From contig NW_019029002.1 in the NCBI RefSeq assembly GCF_002105155.1, positions 186,001-250,000 on the forward strand: DNA of 64,000 bases. The letters run 5' to 3'. Positions 54,955-64,000 of this stretch are shown one piece after another. A model generated the notes under the pieces. It saw nothing but the letters and a program-made list of their open reading frames with translations, searched no databases and had not been told where the DNA came from. Both the position numbers and the translations under genes were made by a program. The stretch's first letter is position 1, and the number at the start of each line of letters is the position of its first letter. Source of the DNA: Lobosporangium transversale. Taxonomy: Eukaryota > Mortierellomycota > Mortierellomycetes > Mortierellales > Mortierellaceae.

Positions 54955-56620
54955 GGGAAGGGGTTTTGGTAGGTAAACTGCATTAGAAATCAAGACGAGA
55001 GAGATGTAAACAGATTCATAGTCAAAGTAGGCTAAGAGGTTTTTTTGTTTTTTGTTGCAACAGAGCTTTTGAGAGCGAATTATGAAGAACAACTGTCGAG
55101 CAGGGCTGTTCAAGACAGGCGGATGTATGTATATACAATGTTATAAATGTACATGTATATAATATACATTATAAATAATCTATATATGTCTGTATATATA
55201 AATGATGCGAAGACTTTCTGAATTCAGAAAAGTAGATGTTTAAATATATATTTGTGATTGCCAAATTAGTAGAGAGGCAAGTGGGTAGGGGATCTGTAAA
55301 GTGCTCAAGAGGAGTCATCAATGTCAAAAGAACGAGAATGACAAAAGAAAATAATAAAGGTAAGAAAAAAAAAAAAAGGAGAGAGAGAGAGAGAGAGATG
55401 ACGAGAAATGAGGAAAAGGGTTTCTGTAGCCCTCTTTCATTGGGTACACTTCAGGAGGACAAACGCGTAAGGGCGGCAAGGGGTTGTTTACAGAAAAAGG
55501 AACGGGTCCATCATATCACAAGCTGTACATGTACACAAGAAAAGAAAGAAAGAAAGAAGGAAAGAAAAAAAAAGGGTCTTGAGCAGTTTATGCAGATCAA
55601 ATGATATTGGTTACTTTTTCACATTGCAGCAAGCAGCGAGTCAGAATGGTCTTTTTTATTTTATTTTTTCATTGCTCTCGCTCTCATGGACTCCAATTGA
55701 CTGTGATGGACAACCAGACGGCCGTAACAGAGGCAGGTTATCCAAATAGAGACAAACCTCTCTCTACTTTACACTTTCTTGGGAGGATAGAATCCATGTC
55801 GATCTTTGTGAGTACCTTTTCTTTTACAGATCCACAAATCCACAAATCCGTTGAAAGAGCTGACAAAACTGACAGACAAAAACAGAGAAGACCTTCATCA
55901 TCAATGCTCTTTTTGGAAAAGAAAATAAAAAAAATAAAAAAAAAAAAAATGATGGTGGTGGCTGGCTCAGTTGGGTTGCATCTTTCGTTTATTTATACAG
56001 TAAAACTATATTGCGATTACCATGCATATATACATGTTGTATACACATCCAACGAGTTTTGCTGGAGGAAAGAAAGAAAGATGAAAAAAAAAAAAAAAAA
56101 AAAAGACATGGGCAGTAGATGTTTTTTGTCACCAATAGGGCGTTTCTACAAATACAGACGTATACATGTACAGTATAGACAGATATATCTACATGTCTAT
56201 ATACTAAGGATGTCTATTTGTCAAACAAGGAATTCGATGTCGGATGGATGTGCTCCAACGTGTTTGCAGCCACATGGCTTATTTGCACATCTCTTTGTCT
56301 TACTATTTTTGGTCTCTTTCCTCTATCTCTTTCCTTTTTCTTTTCTCTTCTCTCTTTTCTCATCCTCGTTTAATTTCTATTTCCTCCTTCTCCCATGCAT
56401 CCAAATCCATTCCCCAACACCCTTCCCTAGAAAAAAAAGTCTTCTCAACCTTGTTTCTTGCATGTCTCCTTAATTTTTATTTTATTTTATTTATTCTTTA
56501 TTTTATTTTATTTTTTTATTTCTCTTTTCTTTTCTTTTCTTTTCTTTAGTGTATTTCACTTTACCCCATCTCATTACTTTCAGTTTTTTTTTATTCTCAC
56601 CTTCACTTTGACATTCACAC
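53981..56620. other. 2.6-kb spacer upstream of the PAS cluster
   Basis: AT-rich with many homopolymers (T-run about 54449-54470, A-run about 54921-54945 next to a G-run, A-run near 56084). Short ATTTAC and TTTC repeats. A pyrimidine-rich stretch at 56290-56620 precedes the first PAS gene. I recognise no gene. Confidence 0.5.
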
Positions 56621-56685
56621 ATTCAGATTCAGATTCAGATTCAGATTCAGATTCAGATTCAGATTCAGATTCAGATTCAGATTCA
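56621..56685 (+). repeat. Hexanucleotide tandem repeat (ATTCAG)n
   Basis: About 10 to 11 copies of ATTCAG ending 8 bp before the PAS gene ATG, so in its 5' leader. Read in one frame it would encode alternating Ser-Asp. Confidence 0.9.
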
Positions 56686-56692
56686 TTTAATA

Positions 56693-57330
56693 ATGTTTCA
56701 GGCCGATAATTACATTTCATTTCATGACCTCAGTCCCGAGGCACGCATCCTTTGGGTGTCACCGTCCATGATGGATGTGCTCGGGTATTCGTCAGAGGAT
56801 GTGGTTGGACGGAATGCATATGATATCATTTATCCGGATGACCACACCCAGGGGCGAGTGGTTCATAAGGAGAATGTGATGAATGACTTTGTGGCCAGTC
56901 AGGTCGTCCTTCGATACAAGGCCAAGGACGGTCGAGCTGTGCCCTGTGTAGCAGTCTTCAGTCTCTGCTATGACTTTATCCTCAATTGTTCCACCCTTGT
57001 CGATCCAAGTGCTGCTGCCTGTGAGTTTTCTTTTTCTTTTCTTTCCCTTTCCCTTTCCCTTTTCTACCTTATCCTCACTCAATCCTCAATCAATCCTCAA
57101 CCAACCCGTAACTGGTTTTTTATTATTATTATTATTATTATTGTTGATTCAGGTCCCTTTGAGGACCGTTTTTATCCAAAGGATATCACTGGTTAAATTT
57201 CTTTTTTTGTTCTAGTCTCCTATTTTCTTTTTTTTTTTTTTTTCTTCTTGACCAATTGGGAGAGGATTGCTTGTCCAAAGGTTGAAGCATTTAACAACAT
57301 AGTATCAGAAAACTCAAACTGACAATGTCC

Positions 57331-57364
<34 letters not shown>

Positions 57365-58963
57365 TTGCAGATAGACACCTTCGAGCGCATTCTTCTGCAA
57401 TGACTCGCCTCGTAGGATCTAGAAAAGCGGTAAGTGAACTAACTTGTTAGCTAAAAAAACATTTATGCACTTTCTTTTTTAAAAAAAGAGTGTAACTCTT
57501 CCCTTCCATTCCTCCATCTATCTGTCTACCAATCTATCCATCCATCCATCCATCGGAGTGTAATAGTGCAATGCATTGCATTGTCCATATTCTGTATACG
57601 ACTGTATACATATCTATATACATATATGTATACATTAATTCAAAATTCAAAATTCAAAATTCACTATTCAGTATTCAGTATTCAATATTCAATATTCAAT
57701 TTGTACAAAAGATTAAATGCTGCATTTGCATAAGGTCTAGAACAGCTCGTATTCCATTGCTATCAATATATGACAACATGAACTTGTGGACTAGACAATT
57801 TTTTTTATTTTTTATTTTTTTATTTTTTTATAAATATATTTTTTTTTCTTTATTTTGTCGATCAATGGATGAATAAAAAAAAAAAAAAAAAAAAAAGACT
57901 AATGACAGCAATTTGCCTTTGATTTTTACTTGATCCGTAGGAATTCGAGCGGATCAAACGTCATCACGAGGCATTTGCAGCCAATTCATGGAATCATCAC
58001 GGATTGGAACCAGAGTTGAGGGTTTGTATGATTATGAACCGGTTCACGCGGAATCTGGTGATCATGTACGCCTCCTCAGCATGTGAATCCATCTTCCATA
58101 TCGATGCAGACTCGATCGTGGGCAAGCCCGTTCTGTTGTTTGTCCGTGCCGATGACCTGGCCCCGTTCGTGGAGCAGATGGACTCTGTCAAGGCCTCGTC
58201 CGCGATCTCCCATATGCGCTTCTGGTTTCAATCTCCTCATTGGCCACGGGAAATTCCATGCGAGGCCATCATGTTTGGGGCTGCAGACGGGATTGTGGCG
58301 ATTATGCGGAGATGTAAACCTTTTTTGAGAAAGCAGTTTATCACGGACAGTTCACATTGTGGGCCATATCATCATCATAATAATAATAACAATAAAAGTT
58401 TGGGATCATCATGGTCTTCCCTTGCCAGTGCTGCAAGGTCACGCCTCTCCACGCCCTCGACCTCCTTCAACTCGACCTCATCTCTAAAATATCCATCCCA
58501 GACAGCAAGTCCAGGGTACTATGCTGCCTCCAGAGCCAGGCTCAATAAGATCCGCATTGTGGATGAGAACGATGGACGGTTAAGGCCCCTGGCCATTCCG
58601 AAGGACGATCCCAATCTTTTGTCAGACACATCTCTCCCTGCAGCGTTCAAGGAGCATCGGGCACAATATGTGGAGGAGGAGGAGGAGGATGATGATTCGA
58701 TCGAGGTAGAGAATGAGGAGGAAGTAGAGAGATTGAGCATAGGTCTAGACGATGGAGAGACCCATATGGATTTCAATCTTGTGCAGGGTACAAAGGAGAT
58801 GGACATTGGAGGTGGCAATAGATTTCATTACCAGCAGCAGCAACAGCAACAACAACAATACTATGACTCTCACCATGATCACGGGAGTGTATACAATTCT
58901 CAGTACTCTAGTCATTCCAATATATTGGATCGTACGCGTAACAATCGTACTTCACAATCATAA
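56693..58963 (+). CDS. PAS-domain protein, paralog 1
   Basis: Exons 56693-57020, 57371-57429 and 57941-58963 give 469 residues. The N-terminal PAS domain (YISFHDLSPEARILWVSPSM, DVLGYSSEDVVGRNAYDIIY, HKENVMNDFVASQ) is followed by a short exon (AHSSAMTRLVGSRK) and a second PAS-like region (NRFTRNLVIMYASSACESIF, GKPVLLFVRADDL). The LOV-type cysteine motif is absent, so blue-light sensing by flavin adduct is unlikely. The C-terminus is low complexity: His/Asn, Ser, acidic and Gln runs. No kinase or zinc finger is seen. PAS proteins of this sort are sensors or partner-binding regulators. First of three tandem copies with the same exon plan. Confidence 0.85.
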
Positions 58964-59110
58964 TCCTAATCGAATTTGAATAAAATAAAATAAAATAATA
59001 AAAAAACGTGTCGTATATGTGATATATATATATTATACATGTATAGTTCAAGAAAGAAAAAGAAAAGGCAAGCAATGTTGCTTATGCTGTGTTTGTTTAT
59101 AGCCGGAAAG

Positions 59111-59143
<33 letters not shown>

Positions 59144-60304
59144 ACTACATGTACATGTATATAGTCTATGCCTTTACACACATATACTGTACATGTACAT
59201 GTACAATGTGAAAAAAAAAGACAAAGATTATAATTTATAGAGTGGAATATGTATAAATGTAAACATTCTTTTTTTTTTTTTTTATTTGTTCCTATTAGCA
59301 GACTATCTGCAGAAAAAAAAAAAAAAAAAATGCCATGCACGTTACATGTTACATGTTACAAAACCATAAAAGAGATGTGGATGTTCGGATGGATATAGAC
59401 AAGCGGAAAAAAAGAAAGGGCTCTCGTCTGTCTGTCTGTCTGTCTGTTTTCTTCTGTTTGTTTTGTTTTCATGGGTTTTTGGCTTTTTTACCTCTGCTGT
59501 GGTTTGGACGGATGGATGGAGGGCAGGGATGTCTGCATCTGACTGGAAAAAAGTTGTTATCCATGCATAACAGTTACAGTTACACTTGCAGGGTTATACA
59601 GTTACACTTGTAGCGTTATTCATGTACATGTATACATATGTACAGTACAGTTACACTCGCACTCTACCCCTGCAACTCATGTGTCCATTATAAAGACATG
59701 GGACGGACATGGTTTATTGTTCATTCATGCATCTATTCCACTGGTAAAAAGCCAAACCAAAAAGCCGGGAACTTGCATGTTTGTGTACAGCAAAACATTG
59801 TTCGCTTGTTCCTTCCCGTCATCTTTTTTTTTTTTTTTTTTTTTTTTTTTTCACTTTGCCCAGGCTTCGACCCCCTCTTCCCCTTCTCCTTCCCCTTCCC
59901 CTCCCCCTTGACATCCTTTGGCTCCAGACCAAAAGAAGGGGGGCAAGAAACAACTTGACCTTGACATGTTCTTTTTTGTTTGTTTAAAAACATATTACCA
60001 ATCTTATCCGGGATGCTGTGTTGTCCACTCATTCCCTATCACCCTATCATTGATACTTTTTCTGTTTTTTCAACTTCAATCTTTGGTGCTTAATCTTTAG
60101 CATGGCATCGTTGCCCTACCCAATCAACGTTCACCTGTCTTTAACAAAACCCGCTCCTGAGGGTTTTTTTGTCATGGGTAAATTCAAAAAAATATTTCTT
60201 CTCTCTCTCTTTCTCTCTTTTTGCGTCTCTTACAACACACAAACACTTACTTCTTTCATTTCATTTTATCACTCTCTCTTTTCATATCTCTCCTCACCAT
60301 TTGC

Positions 60305-60340
<36 letters not shown>

Positions 60341-60543
60341 CTACAACACAACACAACTCAATACAACACTACACTACACTGCACTGCACTACACTATCTA
60401 TACCATACTATACTATACTACACTTCACTACAACTGCACTACATCATAAACACACACACGTTTATACCACTCTTAATCGAATATATACAAATATATATAC
60501 ATATAAAAATACACATACAACATATACATATTCACATAGAGCC
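58964..60543. other. 1.6-kb spacer between PAS paralogs 1 and 2
   Basis: Many A/T runs (about 59110-59138, 59270-59283, 59825-59850), TACATG repeats, a (TA)n at about 60309-60337 and an ACTACACT-type repeat at 60350-60430 just upstream of the next gene. No gene recognised. Confidence 0.6.
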
Positions 60544-62748
60544 ATGGCCGAATCACCAAGTTACATCTCATTTCATGACCTGACTCCAGAGGCTCGGTGG
60601 TTATGGGCGTCTCCGTCGATTGTTGATGTACTTGGGTATACAGCAGAGGAGCTGATTGGCAGTTGTGTGTACGATGTGATCTTGCCCTCGGATGTGCAAC
60701 AGGGAAAGACAACCCATAAAGAGAATGTGATGAATGACTTTGCCGCAAGTCAGACATTACTTCGATGCAGAAATAAGGACGGACGGGTGGTCCAATGCCT
60801 TGCTGTCTTCAGTGTCTGTTACGATGTCATCATCAACCGTTCCATCCTTGTCGATGAAACGGCCTGTCCATGTAAGCTTTTTTTTATTTTTTTTTTTTTT
60901 TATTTTTTTTTATTTTTTTTATTTTTTTTTATTTTTTTTTTTATACATATTTTACATAAAAAAAGGAAAGGAGAAGGAGAGGGGGGATTGAACTTTATGC
61001 GATACATGCCATTATGCCATTTATGCCACATGCCATAAGGGAAATAAGAGGAGAGTAAGGGGGGGAGAGAGGAAAAAGGAAGGCTTTTTAATTGGTCATT
61101 TGGTTGGCGATTTTTTATGCGCAACGTGAACATATTAGCTAAACACTAAATGCCTAAATGCCTAAATGCTAAACATCTTAAATATTAAATATTAAATATA
61201 TGTATATACATATACATTAACTATATCTTTTCTATCATTCTAAACATCATCTACGGTTATTACTTTTGTCATTGTGTTTAAAAAAAAAATGTTCTAGATG
61301 TTCCACTTCGGGCCCATTCTGCTGCAATGACTCGTCTCGTAGGATCAAAGAAACAGGTACAGTCAAATTAAAAAAACAACAACAACGGTTCAGGAACCTG
61401 TCACGTTATTTCCTGTCTCATTTAGCATCGTTTGACATGTAGTTTGAAACCACATGATATGACGTCACGTTTCTTTTCAGTCTCACTGTTTTCAAAAAAA
61501 GTGGATTTTATATACGTTCTGTGATCCTCATTGGCTAGATTCACATTTAATTCAAAATTTTTTATTTTAAATTGGCTGGCAAAGGGTGAGAGGAGAAAGA
61601 AAGACAAGCAAAAAAATCAGCCAATTGAATTGTGGTTTTAGAATAAATATTTTGAATTAAATGTGAATCTAGCCAATGAGCATCGCAGAACGTATATAAA
61701 ATCCACTTTTTTGCACATTTTGCAAAACAGTGAGACTGGAGTGTATATTTCTATTTCAATCTGATATTTGATTTGATTTGATTTGATTTGGTTTGATTTT
61801 TTAACATTTTATTCCTTTTTCTCTTTTTCCTATCATTTATTCCTACCATGGATATCCGATTGATTCATTGATAAAAAAAAAAAAACGAAACAAAAGGAAT
61901 TCGAGAGAATCAAACGCCATCATGAAGCATTCGCAGCCAATACCTGGGATTCTCAGGGATTACAGACAGAATTGCGTGCCTGTATGATCCTGAATCGATA
62001 CTCACGGAACCTGATGGTCATGTATGCCTCCCCCACGTGTGAACAAATCTTCCATATTGACTCGGAGCAAATTGTTGGCAAGCCCGTTCTGCTGTTCGTT
62101 CGGGCAGACGATCTGGCCTCGTTTGTGGAACAGCTGGATATGATCAAGGCCTCTTCCTCGATCCTGCACATGAAGTTTTGGTTCCAATCCCCTAACTGGG
62201 CTCGAGAGATCCCTTGTGAGGCCATGATCTTTGGTGCCTCGGACGGGATCGTGGCCATCATGCGACGGTGTAGACCCTTTGTGAGGAAACATTTCCTCAC
62301 CAACAGAGCTCACTATGATGTCTACAACAGCAGAAACTCCTCCTGGTCATCAACCGTAAGCACAGCACAGTCCTATACCTCCACCCCTTCCTCCTCCGTC
62401 TCCTCCAGTCCGATCACGATGTCCAAACTCCGGGAGATCCGGATTGTGGAACAACATGAAGATGGGAAGGTCAAGCCCCTGACTATTCCTAAGGACGATC
62501 CCAGTCTAATGTCAGAGATCTCTAGTTTTCCTCATGGAGTCAAGGAGATCCAAGTCCGAGATTATGTAGAGGAGGAGGATGATGATGATGAGGATGGCGA
62601 TGAGGATGAATATGAAGAGGATGATAGTTATTATGATGACATTAGCAAGGATGATGATATGGCTGTGGATGGTAGGGCTCGAGATGTTCGATATAACGAT
62701 GGCAGAGTAGATAGTGCTATGAGAACTTTGAGACTTCGTGAGCAATAG
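60544..62748 (+). CDS. PAS-domain protein, paralog 2
   Basis: Exons 60544-60871, 61298-61356 and 61897-62748 give 412 residues. The first two exons have exactly the same lengths as in paralog 1 (328 and 59 bases). First PAS: YISFHDLTPEARWLWASPSI, DVLGYTAEELIG, HKENVMNDFAASQ. Second PAS-like: NRYSRNLMVMYASPTCEQIF, GKPVLLFVRADDLASF, FWFQSPNWAREIPCEAM. The tail is Ser-rich, then strongly acidic (EEEDDDDEDGDEDE). No LOV cysteine. Intron 1 is packed with T-runs; intron 2 contains a fold-back element (61478-61738). Confidence 0.85.
61478..61738. mobile_element. Fold-back MITE-like element in a PAS-gene intron
   Basis: Two arms of about 80 bp in inverted orientation, starting CAGTCTCACTGTTTT and ending AAAACAGTGAGACTG, about 261 bp in all with a short AT-rich loop. 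Arms share GTGGATTTTATATACGTTCT and its complement with a few mismatches. No coding capacity. I see no certain target duplication. Paralog 1's intron 2 lacks it. Confidence 0.85.
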
Positions 62749-63048
62749 TATATAATTAAAAGGAAAGGAATAAAATAAACCCCCCTTTTTTTAAAAAAAA
62801 AAAATAAGAATAATAGAGATAACTCGTGTAAAAGGATCGAAGGAATGGATGGTCATAAAATCGGACTCTGGCAGAGTTGCACGAGGCACCTTGTAAAACA
62901 AGAGCAAGAATAAGAGTAAGGGCAAGAGCAAGAGCAAGAACAAGGGCAAGAGCAAGAGCAGAGCAGAGCAGAGCAGTGCAGTGCAGGACCCTTTTTTTTT
63001 TTTGCGGTTTGATTTAATTTGATTTGATCAAGTTCTTGAGGACGTCCT

Positions 63049-63084
<36 letters not shown>

Positions 63085-63788
63085 GAAGATGAAATTTTCT
63101 TCTATAATTGATTGATCGGTTGAATAATTGAACATGAATAAGCATGGCATAGCCTGCATTGGCTGCATGTGTTGATGTTCATTTAAATGGCTTTAGATGC
63201 GTATTTGCACAGACTTGTTGATGTGATCCCTTTTCTTTTAGGGACAAACGGTCTCTGGGCCCTTCCTCTCATTGGCCTTTTCTCTTCACTGTTTACTCTC
63301 TGCAGAAACAACAACAAAAAAAAAAATCATTGGGGAGGAAGAATTGAAGGAGGGAAAGAAGGAAGGAAAAAGGTTCCTTTTCCTTTTTGCACAAGTTTGG
63401 TTCAAATAAACATTCTCTTCATTGCTTCTTCTCTTCTCTTTTTCCTTTCTTCTTTCTTTCCCACATTCATTGCAAATCAACTCACTCTTCTTCTTTTTCT
63501 CTCATTCTCATTCTCAGTCTCATTCTCATTCACATTCTTATTCACATTCTCATTCAACTTTTGCTGTTGTTGTTGTCTCCCTTTTCCTTTCCTTTCCTTT
63601 CCTTTTCCTTTTCCTTTTCCTTTCCTTTTCCTATTTACTTGGACTGTTCAATTTTGAACCTTGGATAAACTTTTTCTCTCAATCTTCTTCCTTTCCCTTC
63701 TTCTTCCCTTCTCTTCTTCTTCCTCCTCCTTGTCTCGACAATAGTTTGTCATATATAAAGATTAATTGAAGACTTTTTCTTTTCTCAA
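62749..63788. other. 1.0-kb spacer between PAS paralogs 2 and 3
   Basis: Contains a (GAGCAA/GGGCAA)n stretch at about 62900-62965, (GAGCA)n after it, (TC)n at about 63051-63080, and (TTCTCA)n- and CTTTTC-type pyrimidine tracts at 63500-63640 upstream of the third PAS gene. Open frames across the pyrimidine tracts look like chance. Confidence 0.6.
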
Positions 63789-64000
63789 ATGTTTCAATCT
63801 CTCAATTACATTTCATTCCACGACCTAAGTCCAGAAGGCCGTTTCATATGGGCCTCTCCCAGCGTAGTCGATGTACTGGGCTATCAACCCGAGGAGCTCG
63901 TCGGTGTACCAGTCTATGCCATCATTCCAGAAGAGGACATTCCCCTGACAAAGACCGTCCATCTAGAAAATGTCCTAAATGACCTTGCCGCCAGCCAGAT
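63789..64000 (+). CDS. PAS-domain protein, paralog 3, 5' part
   Basis: ATG at 63789, open to the window end (70 codons). Same opening as the two upstream paralogs: YISFHDLSPEGRFIWASPSV, DVLGYQPEELVGVPVYAII, then HLENVLNDLAASQ. The rest lies outside the window. Spacing to paralog 2 is about 1.0 kb. A pyrimidine-rich leader precedes it, as with paralog 1. Confidence 0.85.
   Translation, partial: MFQSLNYISFHDLSPEGRFIWASPSVVDVLGYQPEELVGVPVYAIIPEEDIPLTKTVHLENVLNDLAASQ

Noticed and set aside
56693-62748. White-collar-type blue-light receptor
   Set aside because: The LOV cysteine motif and the GATA zinc finger are missing in the PAS paralogs.
63187-63769. Hydrophobic open frames just upstream of PAS paralog 3
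   Set aside because: They arise from pyrimidine-rich tracts (Phe/Ser/Leu runs) and look like leader sequence.
1-64000. tRNA, rRNA or snRNA genes
   Set aside because: I looked for tRNA box motifs and found none that I could support by eye; a tRNAscan or Infernal run would be decisive.

Overview
This is eukaryotic, fungal DNA. Genes carry short GT-AG introns, and the conserved proteins are opisthokont housekeeping types: a TUG/Ubx4-like UBX protein, ASF1, GMP synthase, GUCD1, MLH1, NUDT19, RAD51D, a tetraspanin and NOL10/Enp2. Very long A/T homopolymer runs fill introns and spacers. A Crinkler gene and a multi-exon LRR gene with a (DT)n start point to an early-diverging soil fungus, most likely Mortierellomycota (Mortierella/Linnemannia-like). 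The taxonomic call is inference from gene content.

Layout. 1-16 kb: compact host genes on both strands, namely UBX protein (3' end), ASF1, a secreted GPI-type periplasmic-binding-protein-like protein, GMP synthase, GUCD1, MLH1, NUDT19 and RAD51D. 17.5-28.0 kb: mobile element A. 28-40 kb: decayed fragments, a tetraspanin, an F-box pseudogene, a mitochondrial hot-dog thioesterase and NOL10/Enp2. 40.95-52.04 kb: mobile element B, inserted inside an LRR gene whose halves lie at 40.3-40.95 and 52.05-53.98 kb. 56.7-64 kb: three tandem PAS-domain paralogs, the last cut by the window end.

The main discovery candidate is the pair of elements A (about 10.5 kb) and B (about 11.1 kb). They are related but divergent and share one unusual plan. 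Both ends are about 0.5-kb direct repeats, and each repeat has its own short terminal inverted repeats. Just inside the left repeat is a DDE transposase with a C-terminal chromodomain. The interior carries a protein of about 1,000 residues that joins an archaeo-eukaryotic (UL52-type) primase, a zinc finger and a UL9-like superfamily 2 helicase; a coiled-coil protein with a conserved C-terminal domain; and a cargo gene (a Crinkler in A, a nuclease-like protein in B). Four copies of an element-specific palindrome of about 50 bp separate these modules, and the modules are permuted and inverted between A and B. Element B is flanked by a TTA/TAA duplication, and taking the element out with one TTA copy restores the reading frame of the interrupted LRR gene. 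This proves the element boundaries. A transposase plus a replication machine plus repeated palindromes suggests a transposon that replicates or amplifies itself, with the palindromes as possible origins or recombination sites. That functional reading is inference.

Splice sites of the host genes were worked out by eye from GT/AG boundaries, frame continuity and family conservation. Exon coordinates are given in each entry.
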